The notes under the pieces were generated by a model, which was not told the origin of the DNA, did not search any database, and worked only from the letters and a program-made list of their open reading frames with translations. This document shows, piece by piece, positions 8,296 through 16,363 of a DNA stretch of 64,000 nucleotides (position 1 is its first letter; every line of letters starts with the position of its first letter). This DNA is from Sphingorhabdus pulchriflava. Its GTDB lineage: Bacteria; Pseudomonadota; Alphaproteobacteria; Sphingomonadales; Sphingomonadaceae. The DNA lies in assembly GCF_003367235.1 (NCBI RefSeq), contig NZ_QRGP01000001.1, positions 62,001-126,000 on the forward strand. Direction: 5' to 3'. A program made the translations under genes and the position numbers.

Positions 8296-9651
8296 GTGAT
8301 CAAGGCAGAAACCATAAGCGTCGATCCGCGTCCGAACTCCGCCGTCAGCACTGCCGTTGGTGTAGCCGGGCTGGCGGGGCTGGCACTGTCGGTGATTGTC
8401 GCGCGCAACTGGGGTGGCATAATGGACGCCTTGGGTTCTCCCGGTTGGCCAGAGCGGGCGGACGGCCCTTTGTCTGCGCTGGCGGCGGTTGTCGCCTGTG
8501 GGCTACCGATGGTGCTGTGGTCGCTCTTTGTCGACAAGGTACATCGAAGACCTTCGACCGGGCTCGACTGGTCTTTGAAACGTACGGTCGCCGACGTCCT
8601 CGACACCAGCATCATCAAAATCGCGGGGCTTTGGGCGACGTGGGCCGGGATTGCCGCGCTCTATATGCTGTGTCGCTGGTATTGGGCGGGCAACTATTTA
8701 TTCTCAATGGAGGTGTTTACCCTCATCGCTATCCCACTCGTGATAGCTTCGGTGCCTTATGTCGTCTGGCTTGACCGGTACATGGTCAATCCGCGCGATG
8801 GAGGCTGGCATTTCGGTGCATGGATTGCGGGGCGCGATGATTGGGATGGAGAGGAAATCCGCCATCATCTGCGCGCCTGGGCAGTGAAGGGCTTTTTCCT
8901 AGCCTTCATGGTTTCGATCGTGCCGCCGGGTTTCCGCGATCTGGTGAATATGAATTTCAACGAGATCTGGCAGAATCCGGTCTGGCTCGCCAATGCCCTG
9001 ATTACGACGATGTTCGTCGTCGATGTGCAGTTCGCGACGGTTGGCTATGCGCTGACGATGAAGCCGTTGGATGCGCATATCCGCACGGCCAACCCCTATT
9101 TGTCGGGCTGGGTCGCGGCGCTGATTTGCTATCCGCCCTTCATCCTGATGAATAATGGTGGCCCGCTCGACTATCATGTCGCGACCAGCGACTGGGCCTA
9201 TTGGTTTGAAGGGCAGACGGCGTTGTTGTGGATATGGGGTGCAATCCTCGTCATCCTGACTGCTATTTATGCGTGGGCAACCGTTGCCTTCGGTCTGCGC
9301 TTTTCGAACCTGACGCATCGCGGAATCCTGACCCACGGTCCCTATAGCTGGACCAAGCATCCGGCCTATGTCAGCAAAAATGCCTATTGGTGGCTGGCGA
9401 CTATGCCCTTCCTCGTCACCAGTGGCAGCGTGACCGATATGGTGCGCAATACGGCGCTGCTCGCGCTGGTGAGCGCCGTCTATTACTGGCGCGCCAAGAC
9501 CGAGGAAAAGCATCTGATGGCCGATCCGGCCTATGCCGAATATGCTGCATGGGCGGATCGCAATGCCCTGATTACGCGCGCCTTCAATCGCCTCCGCGCG
9601 CTTCTCGGTTCACGGATCAGGACGAACGCCCCAGCGCATCCAGCCGAATAG
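8296..9651 (+). CDS. Membrane protein with C-terminal isoprenylcysteine methyltransferase-like domain
   Basis: A 451-residue polytopic protein with roughly eight to ten hydrophobic segments. The C-terminal 150 residues carry the signature of the isoprenylcysteine carboxyl methyltransferase family: GPYSWTKHPAYVSKNAYWW, then a late EEKHLMADPAYAEYAAW segment. That region binds S-adenosylmethionine in relatives. The N-terminal half is an unassigned membrane domain. The substrate in bacteria is unknown. GTG 8296 is the first start in frame and lacks a strong ribosome binding site, so the true start is uncertain. Confidence 0.7.
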   Translation: MIKAETISVDPRPNSAVSTAVGVAGLAGLALSVIVARNWGGIMDALGSPGWPERADGPLSALAAVVACGLPMVLWSLFVDKVHRRPSTGLDWSLKRTVADVLDTSIIKIAGLWATWAGIAALYMLCRWYWAGNYLFSMEVFTLIAIPLVIASVPYVVWLDRYMVNPRDGGWHFGAWIAGRDDWDGEEIRHHLRAWAVKGFFLAFMVSIVPPGFRDLVNMNFNEIWQNPVWLANALITTMFVVDVQFATVGYALTMKPLDAHIRTANPYLSGWVAALICYPPFILMNNGGPLDYHVATSDWAYWFEGQTALLWIWGAILVILTAIYAWATVAFGLRFSNLTHRGILTHGPYSWTKHPAYVSKNAYWWLATMPFLVTSGSVTDMVRNTALLALVSAVYYWRAKTEEKHLMADPAYAEYAAWADRNALITRAFNRLRALLGSRIRTNAPAHPAE

Positions 9652-9711
9652 GGGTTTAATCGAACGCTTAATATGATAGCCTCCCTGCACTTTAGAGGAG
9701 GAGAGTCGGCC

Positions 9712-11454
9712 ATGCATGATATGGTTATCCGCGGCGGAACGATCGTCGACGGCACGGGCGCAGCGCGCTTCAAAGGGGATATTGCAATCGATAACGGTCT
9801 GATCAGCCAGGTCGGCAAGGTCAGCGGCAACGGCAAGGAAGAGATTGATGCCACCGGCATGATCGTTGCCCCCGGCTGGGTCGATGTGCACACCCATTAT
9901 GATGGCCAAGCCACCTGGGATCAGGAAATGGCCCCGTCGAGCTGGCATGGTGTGACCACGGTCATCATGGGCAATTGCGGCGTGGGTTTTGCGCCTGCCA
10001 AGCCCGACCGCCACGAATGGCTGATCAGCCTGATGGAAGGCGTCGAGGATATTCCCGGCACAGCGCTGTCCGAAGGGATGAGCTGGAATTGGGAGACATT
10101 CCCCGAATATCTGGATGAGCTGGAGCGTATGCCGCGCACCGTCGATATCGGTACGCATGTACCGCATGGAGCAGTGCGTGCCTATGTGCTGGGTGACCGT
10201 GAACAGCCCGGGGCCATACCGACCGACGATGATATCGCCGAAATGTCGCGCATCGTGGAAGAAGGCGTGCGGGCAGGAGCCTTGGGCTTCTCGACCTCGC
10301 GCACGATTCTGCACAAGTCTATCGATGGTGAGCTGGTGCCCGGCACCACCGCAACCGCGGAGGAATTGATCGAAATCGGGCGCGGCATGGGCCGCGTCGG
10401 CTATGGCGTGTTCGAAATGGCATCGGACCTGAAGCGTGAGTGGAAAGAATTTGAATGGATGGGCGCGCTCAGCCGCGAAACCGGCCTGCCCGTCACCTTT
10501 GCCGCGCTCCAGTCGATTGCCAAGGAATTGCCGCTGCACGAGCAGATTTCAGAAATGCGTGCGCAAAACGACAATGGCGCCAATATCGTCGCGCAGATTG
10601 CCTTGCGCGGCAATGGCATCATCATGGCGTGGCAGGGAACGGTACACCCGTTCCGTTTCTCGCCCGTCTGGGCAGAAATTGACGCCCTGCCGTGGGAACA
10701 GCAATTGGCGAAACTCAAGGATCCCGAATTCCGCCAGCGGATGATCGATACGCCTTCGGAAATCCCCGATGTCGATGTTGCCGACCTTTATCGCATCATC
10801 GCCGGGGGCTGGATGGTGCAATATGAAATGGGCCCGGATTTCGATTATGAACCGACAGCCGAAGACAGCATCATGGCGCGTGCGGCAGCGGCGGGCAAAT
10901 CGGGCGTTGAATATGCCTATGACCTGCTGATGAAGGATGATGGCAAGGGCTTCATCTATTTCCCGATCCTGAACTATGCCGACGGCAATCTAGACTTCCT
11001 TGAGGCTTTGCAGGAATCGGATGATACGGTGAATTCGCTGTCCGATGGCGGCGCGCATTGCGGCACCATTTGCGATGCGGCCTCGCCGACTTTCATGCTC
11101 CAGCATTGGGTGCGCGACCGCAAACGCGGCAAGCGGATCAGCCTTGAAAATGCAGTCAAGCGCCAGTGCCGCGATACCGCTGTGCTTTATGGCCTTGAGG
11201 ATCGTGGCGTGCTGGCGCCCGGCTTTCTTGCCGACATCAACATCATCGATTTCGACAAGATCAAGCTTGGCAAGCCCTGGCTGGCTTTCGATCTGCCAGC
11301 AGGTGGCAAGCGCCTTTTGCAGAAAGCCGATGGTTATGTCTGCACGATCAAGTCGGGGCAGGTGACGTTCAAAAATGGCGAGTGCCTGGGTGTTTACCCC
11401 GGCGGCCTCATTCGTGGTCCACAACGCGTGGAACTGGCGATCGCTGCCGAATAA
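9712..11454 (+). CDS. N-acyl-D-amino-acid deacylase family amidohydrolase
   Basis: A 580-residue cytosolic amidohydrolase of the D-aminoacylase (amidohydrolase 3) group. The N-terminal beta-sandwich motif [14 protein letters not shown] precedes the metal-site HTH at residues 60-62 within [22 protein letters not shown], a hallmark of this group, lies near residue 86. A late [12 protein letters not shown] supplies the aspartate expected near the active site. The start at 9712 follows GAGGAGGAGAG; the frame opens at 9673. Relatives remove acyl groups from N-acyl-D-amino acids, but the exact substrate cannot be read from sequence. An intrinsic terminator follows. Confidence 0.85.
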   Translation: MHDMVIRGGTIVDGTGAARFKGDIAIDNGLISQVGKVSGNGKEEIDATGMIVAPGWVDVHTHYDGQATWDQEMAPSSWHGVTTVIMGNCGVGFAPAKPDRHEWLISLMEGVEDIPGTALSEGMSWNWETFPEYLDELERMPRTVDIGTHVPHGAVRAYVLGDREQPGAIPTDDDIAEMSRIVEEGVRAGALGFSTSRTILHKSIDGELVPGTTATAEELIEIGRGMGRVGYGVFEMASDLKREWKEFEWMGALSRETGLPVTFAALQSIAKELPLHEQISEMRAQNDNGANIVAQIALRGNGIIMAWQGTVHPFRFSPVWAEIDALPWEQQLAKLKDPEFRQRMIDTPSEIPDVDVADLYRIIAGGWMVQYEMGPDFDYEPTAEDSIMARAAAAGKSGVEYAYDLLMKDDGKGFIYFPILNYADGNLDFLEALQESDDTVNSLSDGGAHCGTICDAASPTFMLQHWVRDRKRGKRISLENAVKRQCRDTAVLYGLEDRGVLAPGFLADINIIDFDKIKLGKPWLAFDLPAGGKRLLQKADGYVCTIKSGQVTFKNGECLGVYPGGLIRGPQRVELAIAAE

Positions 11455-11477
11455 GTCCGGCCAAAATGCTATTCGGA

Positions 11478-11510
11478 ATGGGGCGTCCTGCGGGGCGCCC
11501 CATTTTTTTT
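11478..11510 (+). terminator. Intrinsic terminator after the D-aminoacylase-like gene
   Basis: An ATGGGGCG...CGCCCCAT stem around TCCTGCGGGG is followed by eight T residues at 11503-11510. It ends transcription from the gene finishing at 11454. Confidence 0.9.
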
Positions 11511-11612
11511 GTGCCTAATTTTTGCTTAACCGCGCCTCGCGGCGCGAAGTTAACCAGCACTGGCGATAAGTTTCTCACCAGAAAAAAACGGGTTTTGTTC
11601 AGGAGGAATTGA

Positions 11613-11855
11613 ATGTCGCCGGATGCCACACTTGTTGTCTGCACTGCGCTGGGCTTTGCCTCGGTTTTTCTAGCGCTGATTATAGGGTTGTCGGATGGTG
11701 ACCCCAAGGCGCTGGTGTCATCTGTCAGCAATCTGACACCGTCCGCGCGCCGTGAAGCGCGTATAGCCCATCTGCAATATCTGACCGGTGTCGCTGATGA
11801 AGCGATTGAAGCGCGTCGCAACGGCAAGAAACTGGGCCGTTGGGAGGGTGAATGA
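11613..11855 (+). CDS. Small membrane-anchored protein, 80 aa
   Basis: MSPDATLVVC leads into one transmembrane helix (about residues 6-26), followed by a soluble tail with LTPSARREARIAHLQYLTG and an ending GKKLGRWEGE. A strong ribosome binding site, AGGAGG at 11601-11606, fixes the start. It is flanked by an intrinsic terminator on each side, so it is probably a single-gene transcript. The family is not recognised and no function is assigned. Confidence 0.65.
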   Translation: MSPDATLVVCTALGFASVFLALIIGLSDGDPKALVSSVSNLTPSARREARIAHLQYLTGVADEAIEARRNGKKLGRWEGE

Positions 11856-11928
11856 ATATCTGATCCCTGAGGATATCTTGGTCCACCGCGGTTAGCCATC
11901 CACGCAGGCGCCGCAATCCTCAGGCAAT

Positions 11929-11964
11929 GACGGTCGTGCCAGCCCCCGGCACGACCGTCTTTTT
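11929..11964 (+). terminator. Intrinsic terminator
   Basis: A perfect 12-base stem GACGGTCGTGCC / GGCACGACCGTC (11929-11940 and 11948-11959) with a 7-base loop is followed by TTTTT. It closes the 80-residue gene and sits 3 bases from the stop of the convergent lipoprotein gene, so it probably shields both. Confidence 0.92.
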
Positions 11965-11967
11965 ATG

Positions 11968-12819
11968 TCAGTTTTCGCGCGGGCCGCGGTCGTTTCCTTT
12001 AGGTGCGCGCGGATGATCGCCGCTGGGACGAGCGGCTCTTGGTTGTGGTGCCGGTGTTGCCGGTGCGGCGGTTCCCTGTGACACCTGCGGTGCCGGGGGT
12101 GCCTGCCATTGGCGGCGATTGCTGTCAGTCGCGCGCGGCGCGTTGCCATCACCGCCACGGCGCCAGCCGCGTCCATCGCCCCGGCCTGAAGGTGTGGCAG
12201 GCGGCGTTGCTACGGGAGGAACCTGCTGGGCCGCATCGCCGCGATTTTGCGACCAGTCACGGCGGCGTTCGCCACGCCCATCGCCACGACGGTCGTCGCG
12301 GTGCCGGTCACGTTGCCACGTGCCGTTCTGGCCATTGCCCACTGCATCGGGGTTGCGGCCCCCACGGTGTCCATCGGCGTTTTGGCCATCATGAGGGCCT
12401 GAGCCGTTATAATTTCGGCGGCCATCCCGGCGACCTCGGTCGTCATGGCCATCGCGGTTGCGATGGTGTTCGCGATACCATTCATGCCGACGTCCGGCCC
12501 AATAGCGGCGGTGGTTGTCGTGCATATTGTACCGTCGGCCGCCCCGGTCGAAGATGTAGAAGCCATAGCCGGGATACCAGTAGTCCTGATACCAGCCGCC
12601 GCCATAGCCAATGTTGTAGAAACCGCCGCGATAGTCGCAATCATAATAGCTGTCGAACGGGCTGTAAGGATCGCAGCCATAGCCGTCATCATAATAGTTG
12701 TAGCCATCGTCATAATAGCCAAGGCCCACGCCCGCGTCATAATAGCAGGCCGAAAGCCCCATGGTCGCTACACCCAGTGCTGCAATCCGCGCGGCCAATT
12801 TTGCACGCATTCCCGTCAT
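11968..12819 (-). CDS. Low-complexity lipoprotein rich in Tyr, Asp, Gly and Arg
   Basis: About 283 residues. A lipoprotein signal peptide ends LGVATMGLSAC, with the lipobox cysteine near residue 20. The next 70 residues are strongly enriched in Y, D and G (for example YYDDGYNYYDDGYG), and the C-terminal half is enriched in R, D, G, Q and P. This composition resembles RcnB-like or cell-envelope YXWGXW-type proteins, but no firm family motif is seen. The start at 12819 is chosen over 12924 because it directly precedes the signal peptide. Function unknown; a structural or surface role is possible. Confidence 0.6.
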   Translation of the reverse strand: MTGMRAKLAARIAALGVATMGLSACYYDAGVGLGYYDDGYNYYDDGYGCDPYSPFDSYYDCDYRGGFYNIGYGGGWYQDYWYPGYGFYIFDRGGRRYNMHDNHRRYWAGRRHEWYREHHRNRDGHDDRGRRDGRRNYNGSGPHDGQNADGHRGGRNPDAVGNGQNGTWQRDRHRDDRRGDGRGERRRDWSQNRGDAAQQVPPVATPPATPSGRGDGRGWRRGGDGNAPRATDSNRRQWQAPPAPQVSQGTAAPATPAPQPRAARPSGDHPRAPKGNDRGPREN

Positions 12820-13048
12820 ATAACTTACCCCAATATGCACCTGTCGGCTCTGTTTCCCAGCTGGCCGATTCGCAGGCACGGTCCATCGTAAATCGGGAAT
12901 TGCGCTCCGCCAGTTGAATTGCATCTGAATGTGTCTGTTGGCTGCCGTTCAGCTTTGTAACCACCTTCTGCAACTCGCTTGCACCTTGTTAACACTAATG
13001 GCAGTAAGCGGCATTAATCGAATAATTAAAACCGACCGGAGATCTCCC

Positions 13049-14416
13049 ATGGCCCTTGCCAGCAGCGAAGCCGCAAACCCGCATTGGACGCCCCGCGCGA
13101 CACCGCAATCGCTCGACCATATTCCGGGCGAAAATGGCCTGCCGTTCATCGGCAACACCTTCCGCATTCTGCGCGATCCGCCTGCCTTCATCAATTACAT
13201 GATCGGCAAATATGGCAAGGTGTATCGGTCCAGTGCATTCGGTGCGGTCAACCTATCGTTGATCGGGGCAGAGGCGAATGAGCTGATGCTATTCGACCGG
13301 GACAAGCTGTTTTCATCCGAGCAAGGCTGGGGACCGGTCTTGAACCTTTTATTTCCGCGTGGGCTGATGCTGATGGATTTCGACCATCATCGCATGGACC
13401 GGCGTGCTTTGGGCATCGCGTTCAAGCCGGAGCCGATGCGCGGTTATGTCGCCGACATGAACCGCATCTTTGCCGAGCAATTGCCGAAATGGCGCGGGGA
13501 TATGCTCTTTTATCCCGCTATCAAGCAACTGACACTCGATGTTGCTGCCGACGCCTTCCTTGGCGTGCCATTGGGGCCAGAGGCTGACCGTATCAACAAG
13601 GCCTTTGTCGACATGGTCGCGGCATCGATTTCGCCGGTTCGCCGCCCGCTGCCCTTCACGCAAATGGGACGCGGCGTTGCTGGCCGCAATTATCTGATCA
13701 GCTATTTCGGTCCGCAGATTGAAGAACGCCGTCGCAACCCCAACCGGCAGGATATGTTCAGCCAGTTCTGTCGCGCCACCCGCGACGATGGGCAATATAT
13801 GACCGACGGTGAAATCATCGACCATATGAACTTCCTGATGATGGCGGCGCATGACACGATCACTTCGTCGGTGACGTCGATGATCTGGCTACTGGCGAAG
13901 CATCCCGAGTGGCAGGAAAAGGTGCGTGCCGAATGCCTGTCCATCGCTCCTGCCGGCAGCGCGATTTCGCCCGATCAGCTCGATTCGTTTGAACTGACCG
14001 AATATGCGTTCAAGGAATCGCTGCGGATGATCCCGCCAGTGCCCTCGATCCCGCGCCGGGCGCTCAAGGATTTCGAGTTTATGGGCTATAAGATCCCGAA
14101 AGGCACGACCGTCAGCATCAACCCCACTGTCACCCACATGATGCCCGAATATTGGGAAAATCCGGAAGTCTTTGATCCGATGCGTTTCACGCCCGAAAAT
14201 TCAAAGGGGCGGCACAAATATGCCTGGGTTCCCTTTGGTGGTGGCGCGCATATGTGCCTCGGTCTGCACTTTGCCTATATGCAGATGAAGCTGTTCATGC
14301 ATCATTTGCTAACCCAGGTGCGGGTCGAAGTGGCCGATGGCTATGATCCGGCTTGGCAGGCCTGGCCGATCCCGAAGCCCAAGGACGGGCTCCGGGTGCG
14401 GATGGTACTGCTTTAA
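13049..14416 (+). CDS. Cytochrome P450
   Basis: A 455-residue soluble P450. The heme loop FGGGAHMCLG places the thiolate cysteine at residue 403. The K-helix ESLR and the I-helix AAHDTITSS (oxygen-activating region) are present. The start MALASSEAANPHW is preferred; the frame is open back to 12929. The N-terminal pattern PGENGLPFIGNTFRILRDPP resembles the CYP26/CYP120-like group that acts on terpenoid or retinoid substrates, but this is only a resemblance. No ferredoxin or reductase gene lies nearby. The stop TTAA is shared with the convergent DUF885 gene. Confidence 0.93.
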   Translation: MALASSEAANPHWTPRATPQSLDHIPGENGLPFIGNTFRILRDPPAFINYMIGKYGKVYRSSAFGAVNLSLIGAEANELMLFDRDKLFSSEQGWGPVLNLLFPRGLMLMDFDHHRMDRRALGIAFKPEPMRGYVADMNRIFAEQLPKWRGDMLFYPAIKQLTLDVAADAFLGVPLGPEADRINKAFVDMVAASISPVRRPLPFTQMGRGVAGRNYLISYFGPQIEERRRNPNRQDMFSQFCRATRDDGQYMTDGEIIDHMNFLMMAAHDTITSSVTSMIWLLAKHPEWQEKVRAECLSIAPAGSAISPDQLDSFELTEYAFKESLRMIPPVPSIPRRALKDFEFMGYKIPKGTTVSINPTVTHMMPEYWENPEVFDPMRFTPENSKGRHKYAWVPFGGGAHMCLGLHFAYMQMKLFMHHLLTQVRVEVADGYDPAWQAWPIPKPKDGLRVRMVLL

Positions 14417-16251
14417 GCTTTCTTCTGCGAAGCGATCCAAGCGTCGACCTGCTCTTCAAGAACATCGAGCGGCACCGGGCCCGACTTAAGCACGGTGTCG
14501 TGGAAACCACTCACATCGAATTTCTTGCCCAGTGCCTTTTGCGCCTTGTCGCGCAGTTCGCTGATCTTCAGGCGGCCGACCATGTATGCGGTCGCCTGAC
14601 CCGGATAGATGATGTAGCGCTCGATCGCCTTCACAATCCCGCCCGGTGCGTCAGCCGAATTATCCTCGACATATTTGATTGCCTGTTCACGGGTCCAGCG
14701 CTTGTGGTGCAGTCCTGAATCGACGACGAGGCGGATGGCGCGGTGCAGTTCGAGCTGCAACCGTCCGAAATCGCGCGCCGGATCGGTGTAGAGCCCCATA
14801 TCCTTGGCAAGCTTCTCCGAATACAGACCCCAGCCTTCGGAATAAGCTGTGACACCGCCAAATTTCCGGAAGGCCGGAACGTCTTTGAGTTCAGTCTGGA
14901 TTGCCAGTTGCAAATGGTGTCCGGGAACGCCTTCATGGTAGAAAAGTGCTTCAACCTCGGTCAGCGGCATGTCGGACATTTTATACAGGTTCGCATAATA
15001 GGTGCCGGGGCGCGAACCGTCGGGGGAGGGGCGCTGGTAGAATGCCTTGCCAGCCGATTTTTCGCGGAAAGCTTCGACCGGTTTGACCACCAAAGGGGCC
15101 TGCGGCAGCACACCGAACCATTTGGGCAGCAAGGGCTTGATCGCGTCATAAGCCTTTTGCGTTTCGGCCAGATAGAGCGCGCGGCCTTCTTCGCCGTCGG
15201 GCGCGTAAAATTTGGGTTCGGTGCGCATATAGTTGAAGAAGGCCTTAAGGTCGCCCTTCACGCCCATCTTCTTTTGCACGACCTGCATTTCCTTATGAAT
15301 GCGTGCGACCTGCGCGAGGCCCAGCTCGTGGATCTGGTCCGGCGTCATGTCGGTCGTGGTGTAGTTGGCGAGCAGTTGTGCATAATAGCCAGCGCCATCC
15401 TTGAACCGCCAGATACCGTCGTCGGTTCCAGCGACCTTCTCCTGCGCGGTCATTTCGGTGATCAGCGCTTCATAGGTCGGCTTCACTGACGTTTTCAGCG
15501 CCTGCGCAGCATCGGCGATCAGCAGGTCCTTTTCGGTTTGGCTGATCGTTAGCTTGGTAACCTTGCCTTTGAAATCGGCGAACAGCGGCGCATCGGGGCC
15601 ATCCCCAAAAGGTGCGCCGGTAATCACATTGCGCGCGTCGCTGATGACATAGGGATAGACCCATTTGGGCGGCATGATGCCCTCGGCAGCGCGTGACCTG
15701 GCTTGGCCAATGGCCTCGTTCAGGGCGGGGCCGATGCCATAGAGGCGATTGATATAGGCGCGCGCATCCGATTTGCTGTCGATGCGGTGGATGTTAATCA
15801 GAAACGCGGGGATCTGGCTCTGCGCGCCGTTCATCTGGTCAAAGACATAGCCATAATCTCTATATTTGTAGGCGGCTTCGCTGCGGGCGGCGCGCTTTTC
15901 AAACAGGCGGAAGGACAGCTGGTTTTCCAGAGAAAGCTTGGCCGGGTCAAAGCGGGCGCGCATTTCCTTGAGTGCTGAGCGGTCAGCCTCGATATCGCGC
16001 GTCTCGGCTGCCTCGGAGCCATCATCCCAACGGCCATAATCGCTGTCTTTGATACCACGATAGGATTTGCCCAAGGGCGATCGCGAGAGTTGCTCTGCAT
16101 CCACTTCATCGAAGAAAGCCATGATGGCGGCATTCTGGTTGGTTTCGGCTGCTTGTGTGGCAGGTGTTGTTTGCGCGACAGAAGGCGCACTGACGCCCAA
16201 GCTGGCGACTGCAATGGCGAAGACGGAAAGGGCAGTTCTGGTGACGCGCAT
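14413..16251 (-). CDS. Exported DUF885 family metallopeptidase-like protein
   Basis: A 612-residue protein with a signal peptide ending LGVSAPSVAQ. The central-to-C-terminal region contains YHEGVPGHHLQ, an HExxxxHH zinc-site motif characteristic of the DUF885 family, and TAYSEGWGLYSEKLA with the further glutamate. The family is gluzincin-like and is assumed to cleave peptides in the periplasm; substrates are not known. The start is ATG 16251, the last methionine before the signal peptide; the frame opens at 16317. Its stop overlaps that of the P450 gene by four bases. Confidence 0.85.
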   Translation of the reverse strand: MRVTRTALSVFAIAVASLGVSAPSVAQTTPATQAAETNQNAAIMAFFDEVDAEQLSRSPLGKSYRGIKDSDYGRWDDGSEAAETRDIEADRSALKEMRARFDPAKLSLENQLSFRLFEKRAARSEAAYKYRDYGYVFDQMNGAQSQIPAFLINIHRIDSKSDARAYINRLYGIGPALNEAIGQARSRAAEGIMPPKWVYPYVISDARNVITGAPFGDGPDAPLFADFKGKVTKLTISQTEKDLLIADAAQALKTSVKPTYEALITEMTAQEKVAGTDDGIWRFKDGAGYYAQLLANYTTTDMTPDQIHELGLAQVARIHKEMQVVQKKMGVKGDLKAFFNYMRTEPKFYAPDGEEGRALYLAETQKAYDAIKPLLPKWFGVLPQAPLVVKPVEAFREKSAGKAFYQRPSPDGSRPGTYYANLYKMSDMPLTEVEALFYHEGVPGHHLQLAIQTELKDVPAFRKFGGVTAYSEGWGLYSEKLAKDMGLYTDPARDFGRLQLELHRAIRLVVDSGLHHKRWTREQAIKYVEDNSADAPGGIVKAIERYIIYPGQATAYMVGRLKISELRDKAQKALGKKFDVSGFHDTVLKSGPVPLDVLEEQVDAWIASQKKA

Positions 16252-16363
16252 GGGGAGGCTCCGGGGTTGTTGACCTAACGGAGCTTTACCAGCGGCGGGC
16301 AGGATAAGAATACGCAATTTCTCCGCTGGTCGAATGGCGACGCGCTTTTATCGAAGCCCAACC

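Noticed and set aside
12003-12917. Plus-strand open frame opposite the Tyr/Asp/Gly-rich lipoprotein
   Set aside because: Cys-, His- and Arg-rich translation without motifs; the minus strand has a lipoprotein signal and start.
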